From Alviniconcha marisindica (lineage: Eukaryota; Mollusca; Gastropoda; Provannidae), in NCBI GenBank assembly GCA_018857735.1, contig JABMCL010000460.1:984501-1048500 (forward strand): a stretch of DNA of 64,000 nucleotides, written 5' to 3'. Under the pieces are notes generated by a model. The model made no database searches. It was given only the letters and a program-made list of their open reading frames with translations, and was not told the origin of the DNA. How positions within the stretch are numbered: position 1 is the first letter of the stretch; each line of letters begins with the position of its first letter. This document shows, in pieces, positions 11,770 to 26,150 of this stretch. A program made the position numbers and the translations under genes.

Positions 11770-12185
11770 CTTGTAGAGCCGGATTTGGCTTAGTGGTAGC
11801 GTTAGGCTGGTAAGCGGAAGGACCTCGTTCGATACTGCTTTCGCTCTCTTTCCTTCAAACAGGTTGTGGGTTGTGGACAGTCTTGTACTTGTTCATCACT
11901 ACTCTGAACTTAATGGCTCTCATCGCTGGCCCATCTTTAGGCGAATCTATTTCCGGTGGTGACAGTATGGACTGTATCTAACTCTCCCTCTCGTCCATCT
12001 CCTACTCCCTTCCTCCCTCTCCTCCTCCCTATAAGCGTTTTTCTGTGGACTAAGCACCATGAGAAGAAAGAAGAAGAAGAAGAGCCTCCTGGGTTTAGGG
12101 TGTGTGGAGTCGAGGTGGCTGTCCTGGGCTGTCCGTCCTAACGGCCTTCTGGTTTCCGTGGACGTAAAGCTATATTGAACCATGC
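11770..12185 (+). mobile_element. tRNA-derived SINE, copy 2 (family A)
   Basis: The head has an A-box-like TTGGCTTAGTGGTAGCGTTA at about 11,787-11,806 and a B-box-like CGTTCGATACTGC near 11,830. The body contains AGGTTGTGGGTTGTGGACAG, shared with the next copy. The 3' part (12,095-12,182) carries GGTTTCCGTGGACGTAAAGC, the module amplified in the 93-bp satellite. Confidence 0.75.
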
Positions 12186-12264
12186 TTCGGCATTGGTCTC
12201 AGCTTGTCTCTAATATGTCAACTGACATCTGAGGACATTAAGCAACACTACCTACCTACCGAGC

Positions 12265-12830
12265 CCCTCCGTGAGCCGGTTTGGCCTAGCGGTAAGGCGT
12301 TAGGTTGGTCAGCTAAAGGACCTCGGTTCGATATCGCTTCGGCTCTCCTTTCTCTTCAAAAAGGTTGTGGTTTGTGGACACTGTCTTGTGACTTTGTCCA
12401 TCACTTCCTACTGAAACATTAAAAAGGCTCTCATCGCTGCCCATCTTAATGCAGAAGTCATTCTGATGGTGACTGTGTAGCGATAGGTATATAATCTCCC
12501 TCTCCCCCATCTCCATACCCCCCCCCCCAACTTCTCCCCGTCCCTAATAAGCCTTATGGTTTCTGAGGACGTTAAGCACCATGTTTACTTACCTGAGCCC
12601 CCCCCCCCCCCTCCCCCGTCCCTAATAAGCATTATGGCTTCTGTAGACGTTAAGCACCATGTTTACTTACTTACTAGCAGGCCCTCCCGTTCCTACTGAA
12701 TAAACCTTATGGTTTCTGTAGAGGTAAAGCACCATGTTTACTTACTTACTAGCAGGCCCTCCCGTCCTGAATAAACCTTATGGTTTCTGTAGAGGTAAAG
12801 CACCATGTTTACTCAGCGGGCCCTCTACAC
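12265..12830 (+). mobile_element. tRNA-derived SINE, copy 3, with tandemly repeated tail
   Basis: The tRNA-like head (GCCTAGCGGTAAGGCGTTAG, then GGTTCGATATCG) lies at about 12,275-12,340. The body again contains AGGTTGTGG and the CTCATCGCTGCCCATCTTAA block. After it, the tail CTTATGGTTTCTGTAGACGTTAAGCACCATGTTTACTTACT is repeated about four times between 12,540 and 12,815, with poly-C runs between copies. The tail amplification resembles an early stage of the satellite growth seen at 8345-9400. Confidence 0.75.
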
Positions 12831-12892
12831 TCGGTGTCCTCAACGGGAGACGTAAAGTCGTCGAGCTTATATTGCGTCAGCGGTAAAACAAA

Positions 12893-13310
12893 TCCAGTCA
12901 GTCACAGTGACAGCTATGGTACTAAGTCGCTTCATATCTACTCTCCGGCTTCTAGCTCTCTTCGCTAAGCCGCGGATACTGGGCAGATCTTCTGTGTTCC
13001 GAGGATGGACAAGTGGACAGGATCCTTCCAATATATGGGACTTGTCATCTTCTGTCTCTTCAAATCCAGTCAGTCACAGTAACAGCTATAGTACTAAGTC
13101 GCTTCATATCTACTCTCCAGCTTCTCGCTCTCTTCGCTAAGGCGCGGATACTGGGCAGATCTGTGTTCCGAGGATAGGATCCATCCAGTACATCGGACCT
13201 GTCATCTGGAACTCTCTTCCGCTCTCTGTCAGGCATTCCGGGCTCACTCTCCTAGGTCAAAACTGAAAACCCACTTCTCCTCCTCTGTATGCTATTTGTC
13301 GTTTTTTTTT
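12893..13310 (+). pseudogene. LINE reverse-transcriptase C-terminal remnant, internally duplicated
   Basis: Two nearby copies (12,893-13,050 and 13,062-13,205) read, with frameshifts, KSLHIYSPAS then SLR, followed by GPVIWNSLPLSVRHS and a K-K-T-H-like end in the second copy. This order is characteristic of the extreme C-terminus of non-LTR retrotransposon ORF2 proteins in invertebrates. The frame is broken by stops and indels. A further short remnant lies at about 33,985-34,085. Confidence 0.6.
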
Positions 13311-13358
13311 CTGCTTCTCATTTCTGGCACCAACCCATCACCAGTAATTTGATGTGGA

Positions 13359-14842
<1,484 letters not shown>

Positions 14843-14909
14843 ATGGCGGAGGCTGAAGCCGACGTAAACAAACAGCGGAGCCACCGTGCACGCACTATGT
14901 GGAGCGCGA
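14843..14909 (+). CDS. candidate first coding exon in a GC-rich context (unverified)
   Basis: ATGGCGGAGGCTGAAGCC opens a frame reading MAEAEADVNKQRSHRARTMW, then SA. It runs into a strong donor GA/GTGAGT (exon end 14,909, 22 codons plus 1 base). Such Ala/Glu-rich starts in CpG-rich surroundings are typical of housekeeping first exons. No downstream exon was identified before PWP1 begins at 19,693, and the family is unknown. Confidence 0.2.
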
Positions 14910-15411
14910 GTGAGTGACTCGCTGTTATGGGAAGTTACGTTAATTGCGCCGCCGCAAGCCAAGTGTAGGACCACGGTGGCTTTGTACCAAATTATTGTTC
15001 TTTGCCTGAGAATGCTCAGTAACTGTAGATGGTGAGCTGACCCAGTGCTTTTGTTTGTTTGTTTTCGTTTGGCCTTCTTTTCTTTCTTTCTTTCTTTTCG
15101 TTTTTGTTTCTTTCTTTAGAAACAGCTGGAGCCCTCCCGCTGATATTGAGACAGAGTTGGAACCCCAGCTTATGCTGATGCTTATAGAAACAGCTGGAAC
15201 TCTCATGCTGATACTGAGAAACAGCTGGAACCCTCATGTTGATACTGAGATAGAAGTGATGCTGATTTCTGTGAGGCAACCTACCATTAAGTGTTTTCGT
15301 CCATATCACGGATCGTTTTGACTGGTTTAACACCACAAAAACTTTCAAACGAACGGAGCTAACTAGCGAGCGAAAGATGTCACATGAGCCCAACAGAGAG
15401 CTAGATCGCCC
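14910..15411. other. unassigned stretch with a short tandem repeat
   Basis: At about 15,116-15,255 a loose 34-42-bp repeat (GAAACAGCTGGAACCCTCAT with TGATACTGAGA) occurs about four times. The rest is unique. Confidence 0.5.
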
Positions 15412-16855
15412 GGCTACGGTAATTCAGTCTCACCTGGCATGCGAGTAAATACAAGGTATATAAACTCCACAAAAGATGAATCCATATATGAAGCAAAGGT
15501 ACATAAACTCCGCTAAAGGTACATCCTCATATGTAGCAAAGATACATAAACCCCACCAAACATGCATCCTTATATGAAGCAAAGGTACATAAACTCCGCC
15601 AAACATACATCCTCATATGAAGCAAAGGTACATAAACTCCGCCAAAGGTACATCCTCATATGAAGCAAAGGTACATAAACTCCACCAAACGCATATCTTC
15701 ATATGAAGCAACGGTGCATAAACTCCGCCAAAGGTACATCCTCATATGAAGCAAAGGTACATAAACTCCACCAAAGGCACATCCTCATATGAAGGTACAT
15801 AAACTCCGCCAAACATACATCCTCATATGAAGCAAAGGTACATAAACTCCGCCAAAGGTACATCCTCATATGAAGCAACGGTGCATAAACTCCGCCAAAG
15901 GTACATCCTCATATGAAGCAAAGGTACATAAACTCCACCAAAGGCACATCCTCATATGAAGCCAAAGGTACATAAACTCCACCAAAGGTACATCAACTCC
16001 ACCAAATATATATCCTCATATGAAACAAAGGTACATAAACACCAAACGTACATCCTCATATGATGCCAAAGGTACATAAAGTCCACCAAAGGCACATCCT
16101 CATATGATGCAAAGGTACATAAATTCCACCAAATGCACGACTTCATATGAAGCAACGGTGCATACACTCCACCAAACGTACATCCTCATATGAAACAAAG
16201 GTACATAAACACCAAACGTACATCCTCATATGAAGCAAAGGTACATAAACTTCGCCAAAGGTACATCCTCATATGAAGCAAAGGTACATAAACTCCACCA
16301 AACATATATCCTCATATGAAACAAAGGTACATAAACACCAAACGTACATCCTCATATGATGCCAAAGGTACATAAACTCCACCAAACGCACATTCTCATA
16401 TGAAGCAAAGTTACATAAACTCCACCAAAGGTACATCCTCATATGAAGCAAAGGTACATAAACTCCACCAAAGGTACATCCTCATATGATGCAAAGGTAC
16501 ATAAACTCCACCAAAGCACATTCATATGAAGCAAAGTTCATAACTCCACCAAAGGTAATCCTCATATGAAGCAAAGGTACATAAACACCAAAGTACATCC
16601 TCATATGCCAAAGGTACATAAACTCCCCAAACACATCTCATATGAAGCAAAGGTACATAAACTCCCCAAAGGACATCCTCATATGAACAAGGTCATAAAC
16701 TCCGCCAAAGGTACATCCTCATATGAAGCAAAGGTACATAAACTCCACCAAAGGCACATCCTCATATGAAACAAAGGTACATAAACACTAAACGTACATC
16801 CTCAAAAGAAGCCAACGGTACATAAACTCCACCAAAGGCACATTCTCAATAATAC
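15412..16855. repeat. 43-bp satellite seeded from a fold-back element
   Basis: About 32 copies of a unit of about 43 bp: GGTACATAAACTCCACCAAA, then GGTACATCCTCATATGAAGC, then AAA. The first 45 bp (15,412-15,456, with CTCACCTGGCATGCGAGTAA) match the arm of the inverted-repeat element at 33,040-33,346, and the monomer matches the tips of those arms. A subset of units between 16,515 and 16,700 carries many single-base deletions. Confidence 0.93.
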
Positions 16856-17139
16856 ACAAGCACTACAGGCTTCATTCTGTTTCAGACTGTATCACAAGAA
16901 CTTGCTTTCTCAGAGCATGTGACGGTCTAACAGCAGAAGATGTTAAACGAAAAACTTGAAATGATTAAGATCTTAGCTTCGAAACGCCCTGCTGGTTTTA
17001 TTTAGGATTTAGAGAACATGTTTCGAGAGTGACGATTAGCGAGACGGGATGCACAAAACCTGTACTGTCACCGGAGTGTCCTCAGTTATTGCAACACGCC
17101 AGAGAGGTTGCGGTAAGCACCAGGACAGCTCTGACACTT
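16856..17139. other. unassigned spacer
   Basis: Unique-looking 280-bp sequence between two satellites, with no exon seen. Confidence 0.35.
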
Positions 17140-17965
17140 GACAATGGTTCACATCCGTGACACTTGATGATGTTTTACATCCGTGACACTTGACGAAGTT
17201 TCCCATTTCTGACACTTGACGATATTTCTCATCTATGACACGACGATGTTTCTCATCTGTGACACTTGACGAAGTTTTCTACTTGTGACACTTGACGATG
17301 TTTCTCATCTGTGACACTTGATGATGTTTCACATCTGTGTCACTTGATGCGGATGTTTCTCGCGTGACACGACGATGTTTCTCATATGTGACACTTGACG
17401 AAGTTTTCCATTTCTGACATTTGACAATGTTTCTCATCTGTAACACTTGATGTTTCACATCTGTGACACTTAATGCCGATGTTTCTCGTCTGTGACACGA
17501 CGATGTTTCTCGTCTGTGACACGACGATGTTTCCCACCTGTGACACGACAATGTTTTTCAGATGCGACATGAGGCTGTTTCCAGCATCTGTGGGTGTAAA
17601 ACACCAAGTTACTTACTTACCGGCATCTGTGACATGGCGATGTTTCTGATCTGTGACACTTGACGATGTTTCTCATCTGTGACATGACGATGTTTCTCAT
17701 CTGTGACACATGATGATGTTTCTCATCTGTGACACATGACGATGTTTCTCATCTGACGATGTTTCTCACCTGTGACACTTGACGATGTTTCTCACCTGAC
17801 GATGTTTCTCATCTGTGACACATGACGTTGTTTCTCATCTGTGACACATGACGATGTTTCTCATGTGACATGACGATGTTTCTCGTCTGTGACGCATGAC
17901 GATGTTTCTCATCTGTGACACTTGACGATGTTTCTCATCCGTGACACTTGCCCGTGTTTTCGTGG
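17140..17965. repeat. 26-bp minisatellite
   Basis: About 30 copies, variable in length (15-27 bp), of GACACTTGACGATGTTTCTC plus ATCTGT. A SINE-A-like tail fragment (GTAAAACACCAAGTTACTTA) interrupts it at about 17,593-17,620. Confidence 0.93.
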
Positions 17966-18181
17966 CACACCTGGTCCAGCTAATCTTCACGTTACTCGCG
18001 ATGCTCGTTTTCTAAATATGACATAAAGTGCTTAGTTTGAAGTTTTTGTTCGCATCTCTTCTACAATACTGAACAAAACATGTTCCGAACGCAGAAGGCT
18101 AGTCATTTCCTTTAAGTTGTCTCCGACGAGGCAGTACTGAGATGGAGAGTTTGCGGTGCGGATAGGAAGGAGGGGAATGGG

Positions 18182-18188
18182 GGGGGGG

Positions 18189-18237
<49 letters not shown>

Positions 18238-18238
18238 A

Positions 18239-18312
<74 letters not shown>
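18182..18312. repeat. (GA)n microsatellite
   Basis: An almost pure GA tract of about 125 bp following a G run at about 18,179-18,189. Confidence 0.97.
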
Positions 18313-18315
<3 letters not shown>

Positions 18316-18575
18316 CTTCTTATTTTATATATATATATTTTTTTTTAATCGACGTATGTGGCTGACTGGGCTCAAAGCACCAAGTAAATAAGTATTGATA
18401 CTGTTTTTGCACCAAATTCAATTGCAGCAGGGTTAAAATCTTTGCCGACACCTGCTGCATGGTGGCTACTCGCGTGAACAATTTCGCGGACTACTGTTAC
18501 TAGTATTAGTATCAGTCGTTACTGAACAAAAACCTGTAGTACAGGTTGTGTGCGTGCGTGTGTGCAGCATGTGTC

Positions 18576-18659
<84 letters not shown>

Positions 18660-18695
18660 GTGTGTTGTGTGTGTGTGTGTGTGTGTTGTGTGTGT

Positions 18696-18782
<87 letters not shown>

Positions 18783-18879
18783 GTGTGTGTGTTTGTGTGT
18801 TGTGTTGTGTGTGTGTGGTTTGTGTGTGTGTGTGTGTGTGTGTGTTGTGTGTGGTGTGTGTGTTGTGTGACTGAGAGAG

Positions 18880-18945
<66 letters not shown>
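18576..18945. repeat. (GT)n followed by (GA)n
   Basis: An interrupted GT tract (18,576-18,868) passes at a TGACTGA junction into (GA)n (18,872-18,944). The 175-183-codon open frames here are low-complexity artefacts. Confidence 0.97.
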
Positions 18946-18948
<3 letters not shown>

Positions 18949-19692
18949 CTTTATTACACAAGGATAAAGATTTAAGCACAAGTCGGCTTTTTTTTTTTTT
19001 TTTTTTTACAAATCTGTCTCTGGCCGACAAACACAGCAAGACTCAATACATCAAACAAGAGTACAAAATAATTGCAGCAGACTCAAATATATCTTAAGAA
19101 CAAAACAAAAAACTATTACTGTCTAAAACTTCGCAATATACACTGATACTCTGCAAAGTAAGACAGATGCAAATCTGTATTTTCAGGAGAGAGAGAGAGA
19201 TTAACAAATGAACTGTTAACATGTATATCATATATGTACATCCAATTATTGTGTGATAGAACTAATTAATACAAGAGAAAATGTAGTAGAAATGAGAGTG
19301 TGTGAAATGGTGTCCATTGCAAACGTACCGGCTATGCAGATCTAACTTGGATTGCAGATCAAACATGACAGACAGATCTAATTATTTTTTACGTCACTTA
19401 AGAAAGCAAAAACTTTAAATAGCCTGTGTCTCTTCGTCATTTGGTCAGATTGATAGATATTATGTCATTATGTCGGATAAAATAAATGACTTGGGTCGCT
19501 CTAAGTCAAAATAGTCTGTTCATGAACTGACGGCAAACAATCCATTGAGCCAACGGGATACCACAAGCTTGAAGGAAAGTTAACTCTCAATCAAAACCTC
19601 ACTCGGCAACTTCCTGTAGTGTTACAACGTCAACCACATGGTTTACAGTGCTGTGAACTAGACTTGCAGCTAAAACACAGTAAAAGAAAACG
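18946..19692. promoter_or_regulatory. PWP1 upstream region (inferred promoter and 5' UTR)
   Basis: AT-rich unique sequence directly before the PWP1 start codon. A 19-T run sits at about 18,989-19,007. No TATA box is obvious within 150 bp of the ATG. The call rests on position only. Confidence 0.35.
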
Positions 19693-20550
19693 ATGAGTCG
19701 TCCACAAAGCATTGTGCCGTGTTTGACGTGGGTCAAAAGAGGCGTCGCTAAAGCTCTCCCTGATAAGGTGACAATAATGTAACAGTTTATCAACATACAA
19801 ATTGTAACCCAGATAAAACATTTACAGAAGTGAAACTGAAAGTGATGCTCGCATACGAGAATATAGCTTTTCTTCTTGGTGTTCTAGCCACGTTCATCAT
19901 CTTTTTGATTATTTTGCCAGTCTTATGCGTTGTATGTGTGTTTTCATACAGGTCACCGGTCGTTAGACTTTTTGTTAATGTTATGGAAAGGTGGACATGG
20001 AATCCTATTAAGTATTTCTAAACGTGCACAACGACCTTACTTACTTTAGTGCGTACTTGTGCTCTCAAACCGTTTCAACTTTGATTGGTGTGATCAAGAT
20101 TTGATAGTAATACATTAACAAAAACCAACACAATGCAGTTAAGTAATTTTCGGTTACACTCGGCCAAATGTGTGGGCTAGGTCCTGTTTACTGGATGATC
20201 ATGAGAGAGAGAGAAAGATCATCATGCGCAAAAAGCTAAATTATCACTGAGCCAAATAGTCCAGTTAAGTACTGGTTCTTTGTACTAACACTTTATAAAC
20301 ATGTATACCTATTGTGTGTTTATATTTAACAAATTAATACAGTCTGACCCAGTACTGCAGTAGGGATAAAACAACAAAATCTGAATCAGATTTGTTTAAA
20401 ATATATAATATTATAGTTTGCCAACTAATAACTAAAAATAAAATCATATATTTATCTCTTGTTGTTGATTATTTTTTGTTTTGTTGTTGTGAGAACTGAA
20501 AAAATGCAAGAAAATCATAATTTTAATTTGTTTTGTTTGTTCTTGCACTT

Positions 20551-20621
<71 letters not shown>

Positions 20622-23600
20622 TGTTCTGTATTATATTATAATATCAGTATCACTGTCACTGTGTCAGTCACATTTTCTTTAACCTGCTTCTCTTTCTATG
20701 TTTCTTTTATTTCCAGATCAAGCTGGACAAAGCAGAGTTGAAAAAACTCATTGAGGAAAAGCAAGAGTAAGTAGATAGAGTGAATGGTTTGATTCTGAAT
20801 ACAAAGCCTGAAGCCAAGGGAAGATGGAGACGGACTGATTTTATGAATGAATCTAGGAAATTACTATGAGACAAGAGTGGCTCACAACATGGGAGCACTA
20901 TGCCATGACCATTTCAGTTTTCATGTGGCAGAACATGTGGATTTTCACAGTCACATTTTCTAATTTGAAATAATGATGTCATCTTGAATGAATACATATA
21001 TATATATAATACATATAGATATATATGTCAGTCTACTCTACCCTTGCAAAGTAGTGAAGTACATAGAGTCAGAGAGAACCAACAGAGACTGTGAATGTGA
21101 TTTTTCTCTGTTGCAGGGAGCTTGGTGAAACTGAGGACAGTGATGATTTGCAAGAGGAAAACATGGAACAAGATGTAGCAGAAGGCGCTGCTGCCATGAA
21201 AGAGGAAACCCAGAAACAGAAAGGAATGAGCGGAAAGAGAAAAAACAAACAGGAAGATGACGATGATGATATTATCAGCAAGTATGGTTTGGACGACTAT
21301 GATGGTGATGAGAAAGACAAAGGTGTGCAATATACTTCAAAATATGTGACTTTTTTAAACATTGATAGATGATGTTTTGAAACTGTGGTATTTACTTACG
21401 TTACAACTTAATTATGTGCAAATTGTTTGATATTCGTAGCCAAACATGGATTGATTGTATTATTAATGTGCATACTGTGACATATTGATATTGTGAGTGT
21501 ATTGTTGTGTGTAGAGCTCTATCAGCATGAAGTTAGGCAGTCTGTCTATGAGTATGCCTGCATAAGCAAGATCTTCAAACAATGCATGATGATAACAACT
21601 CTGCTGTTCTCTATCTAATAAATGCATACTAGATCAGTGCACTGTATAGTTATTATCTGAGTGACCTTAACAAAACAATTTTGTAGCAAAACTTCAAGAG
21701 TGAATATGATACATTGATATAAATTTATTTTAAATTTAACTTTCAGAATCCAGTCGTTTGTCCGGTTTGGGTAACATTGCAAACTTCGCCTCGTGCAAAG
21801 TGAATATGATACACTGATATATAATTTATTTTAAATTTCACTTTCAGAATCCAGTCGTTTGTCCGGTTTGGGTAATATTGCAAACTTCGCCTCCAACGAG
21901 GATGACCCATACATCACAATGAAGAATGTAAGAACATTAAACATGCAGCACATTTAGTCACTCTATCAAAAAAGTATCACTCACCACATGCTGCCATGGC
22001 TTGGGCTATCACAACACATTCTGACATTGACACCAGCAAAATCACCAAGGCTACATTAAAATGTTGCTGTGTGTTGGATAGTTATTCAGGGACTATCTTT
22101 AGCCACGATAAGCTCCTTGCCTAACGGTGCTCCCCTCCAGAAATGGGCATAAATCCTCCAAAAACCAGACGTGGCTCACTGCCAAGTGGTAGGGTAAGAA
22201 AAAGCGATCACACATAGTAACATACAATCCCCTCACTGTACAGAATGCATAAAAATTTGTCAGTGTACAATTGCATATTATATTTTAATACTGGTGACCA
22301 GCTGCTGAGAGCGTTCAGCTGGGGAATGCTAAGACGCCAACAACATTCACCACGTGGAAATTATTATCATTTTGGTTTTGTTTTGTTCCAATAACATGCC
22401 ATTAGTGTTTGTCGGCACACTGGTTCCCCTTTCTTTTAATACCACCCTAAAAATCGAACAGAAGTGGTCTTGAAAGTGGGGTGATCTCTCATCAGGGTGG
22501 TCTGTCATCAGGGTGGTCTGTCATCAGGGTGATCTCTCATCAGGGTGGTCTGTCAGGGTGGTCTCTCATCAGGGTGATCTGTCATCAGGGTGATCTCCCA
22601 TCAGGATGGTCTCTCATCAGGGTGGTCTCCCATCAGGGTGGTCTCATCAGGGTGGTCTGTCATCAGGGTGGTCTGTCATCAGGGTGGTCTCTCATCAGGG
22701 TGATCTCTCATCAGGGTGGTCTGTCATCAGGGTGGTCTCATCAGGGTGATCTCTCATCAGGGTGGTCTGACATCCGGGTGGTCTCTCATCAGGGTGGTCT
22801 GTCATCAGAGTGGTCTCTCATCAGGGTGATCTTTCATCTGGGTGGTCTCTCATCAGGATGTGCTGTCATTAGGGTGGTCTTTCATCAGGATGTGATGCTT
22901 TGTTACAGATTGTTTTTAGTTTTATGTAGCTCTTTCTCCACTGGAGCAGTCTCACTGCAGGGAACCCATCTTTTAAGGCCAGCCTAAAAATCAAGCACTG
23001 GTGGTCCTAAAACTGAATACGGGTGGACCTTGGTCAAGTATTCATTTTGTATAGAAGTTTTAAGGGAAAGGGGGGGTGGGGGAGTGGTGTTTGGTGAGGG
23101 ATTGCAACATACTTTGTCCTGGGAGCATCTTCGGCATGGACGAGTTTAGAGTAACCTGTCAGCCTGTTGACAAGGCTTTTTTTTTCGATCAGTTCAAACG
23201 AGCTGTGAGTGGTTGCCCAGAGATTGACAGGGGGCGATGTTGTGCAGGATGCAGACAGCGATGAAGAGGACGACGAGATCAAGGCCACAGACAACCTCCT
23301 CATCAACGGGCGGTGTGAGGGCGATGCCAGCATGCTGGAAGTCTATGGTAAGGCTTGGGGTGAGAGCAGGCGGTGAGGCTATAAACTGAGGCCTGCTTAG
23401 ACAAGTGAAGTGAAGCCAGCTTACTGAAGTGTGTTTCTGTTTGTTTTCTTTTGTATAATGAATCTCATGACAGTAGAGACAAGGTCTGAAGTTATTTGCG
23501 GTAGGATCACAGTTGTGGTGGGGCGGAGTCGGACCTGGCAGTACAGCGGAAAGAGACTGCGAAGCATGTGTTTGGGGCTCCATGTGCTGAACTGGTCCAG

Positions 23601-26022
23601 AGTTTTAATGGTGATGGAGGAGCAGTTTGGACTGGGAAGTGAAACGAGTGTCGAGTACCTGTGAAATTGAACGCTTGTTTTGGAGTGGTGAGACAAAATA
23701 AAATGCTGCACAATTAACAGAGCGTTAACTGAGCAAGCTAGTCTTATGAGCTGGTTCAGCTGCAGCTGAATACAATGTCTGATTATAGTTGCGGTGGAGG
23801 GGTTACTGCTAACAACCTCCCACCCCACCCCTCCCGGTTTCGATGGTTTTAACATTTATGTTGCAGTGGGACTAAAATGAATTCTACTGTAATGTTTTTG
23901 TTCAGGATACTGTAAGTTTACTCATTGGCTGCAACTTTTACATTCATCATGATTACTTCCTGTCCTGTGTTTGTGTGTGTGCAGTGTACAATGAGGTTGA
24001 CTGCAACTTCTACATTCATCACGATTACTTCCTGTCCTCCTTCCCTCTCGTTATTGAGTGGCTCAACTTTGACGGCTACGACAGGCCTACAGGTGAGTGC
24101 TACCATGGTTTAACTTGTGAGCGAACTTGCACAAGTCTTTTATCTGGTGTCATGCTCACCTGTGCGGGGAAACATGTAAATCTTGGTTTAATGGAGCCAG
24201 AGAATCTGGTCTGGTTGAAAAATGGTATAGGTGAGTTACATGGTCAGTTTGACAGCTTTGAGAGTCCGTGCTCAGCTTTGATATCTGTGATAGCCTTGCA
24301 GATAGGTCACAGGTGTGGGTGTGTGCATGCTGCTATGGCATCTTGTCCATGTCATTTAACCAAGGTAGTAGGTCATAGGTGTGAGTGTGTGCATGCTGGT
24401 ATGCCATCTTGTCCGTGTCATTTAACCATGGTAGTGCTATTCAAACAGACACTGGTAGGAATGTATGGCGCTGCTCTTGTGGCTGAGTTCTGAAGCCGTA
24501 CCCAGATCAGGCATCCCAGACGTTCAGACGTTCAGCAGCAGAGTAAAAAACACACTCTGAAACTGTAAAAGCATGGAAAATATTGTCAATGTACAATATG
24601 GCAGGACTTTTGTGGTTGTTGGTCTAAAAACATGGAATGGGTGAATGAGGTCTAGTTGCCATAGTTACAATATTCTCAACGCACAATGTGGCAGGACTTT
24701 TTTTGGTTGTTGGTCCAGGTGACATGGAACTGGTGAATGAGATCTAGTTGCTATAGTGACAATGTGGCACTGGGGGAACGTTTTGTACAGCGGTACTGGT
24801 GATCCAGATCTGCTTGTCATGGTAACTTTGCAATATGCTGCAGGCAACTTTGTGGCTCTGGGTACAATGGAACCTGTGATCGAGATCTGGGACCTGGATG
24901 TCATGGAGTCCATTGGGCCAGCCTTCACACTCGGCTCGCAACCGGAGAAGAAGAAAAAGAAGTCGAAGAAAGTGAGCAAAACTGTTCAGTACTTGACTGT
25001 TTGAAAACAGAAGATAGTCTTAGGCACAGTCTTCTGCCACACTTATCTGCTTCACAGGACACTAGCAGTATACCCACTGTGGCCAGCTCTGCCGCGGTGA
25101 CGGCCAACATGCTGCTGGTGTTGTTGGTTGCTTTTATATAGCGCTATTCTCTGCTCTCGAGCACACACTGCACTCTTGTTGCTTGTGTTGCTTCCTTGTG
25201 ACTCTGAATGAGTGACTAGCTTTTTATAGCATGTTTTTGAATATCCACCTAAGTGGTGTACTTAATAATAATAATAATACATAAATTTTCTATAGCGCTA
25301 TTCCCCGCTGAGCGAGCTCAGCGTGCTTGTTCACATACATGTGAAACTCCTGCCATATCGGTTTGCTCTGTGTACACCATACAACCATGTGCCATGTCAC
25401 ATCACTTCGTGCAAAGCCACATATGTAGTGTGCCTGTGTGATTAGCTGTAGCCTACCACCTGCACTTTTGGCAGAATGACCAAGATCTGTTAGGTGCTGC
25501 TGCAGTAACGGGAGGGTGGACAAACTCCATTTGTGGCAAATTGCATGTCTGATTTATGTCTGTTGCAGAAGGAAGCCATTGCTGGTCACACAATGGCTGT
25601 CCTAGACCTGTCCTGGAATCACAATGCCAGGTAAGGGTTAGACTGGAATATGGCCTGTGCTCAAAGCCTTGTTGGATCAGTCGATTAAATGCTGGGGTAA
25701 TAGTAATGCCAATTTGCTCTTCATGCCTTGACAACTGTGATAATCACATTGATGGTTATACTGCTGCTGCCAATGCTTCTACCATTGTGTAGAGTTTCTA
25801 CCTTGGGGTGGTATGTATGTATAGAGAGAGTCTGTGGACTGACCAAAAATGTGTCAATAATAATAATAGCGGACATTTGTAAGCACCCTACCTATCAAGT
25901 ATCATAAATATTTTAACAGCCCAAGGCACATACAAAAAGCAAGAATAGTAACAACATGCTACAAGATAAAATACAGTTTTAAAAGTTATACATCCACTTA
26001 TTTCCTAGCACTCCCACCCACC

Positions 26023-26056
<34 letters not shown>

Positions 26057-26058
26057 AT

Positions 26059-26103
<45 letters not shown>

Positions 26104-26110
26104 CCCACCC

Positions 26111-26150
<40 letters not shown>

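Noticed and set aside
18546..19097. 183-codon ORF across GT and GA tracts
   Set aside because: Low-complexity translation (Cys-Val then Arg-Glu) with no independent evidence.
19830..20021. 63-codon ORF with a hydrophobic segment just after PWP1 exon 1
   Set aside because: It lies inside intron 1, has no supporting promoter or family match, and one hydrophobic stretch is common by chance in AT-rich DNA.
21747..21791. First copy of PWP1 exon 4 as a real exon
   Set aside because: It lacks a good donor, ends in a stop if read on, and the second copy gives a full exon in the right phase.
22481..22987. 168-codon ORF in PWP1 intron 4
   Set aside because: Translation of a 16-bp minisatellite; it lies inside an intron defined by good splice sites on both sides.
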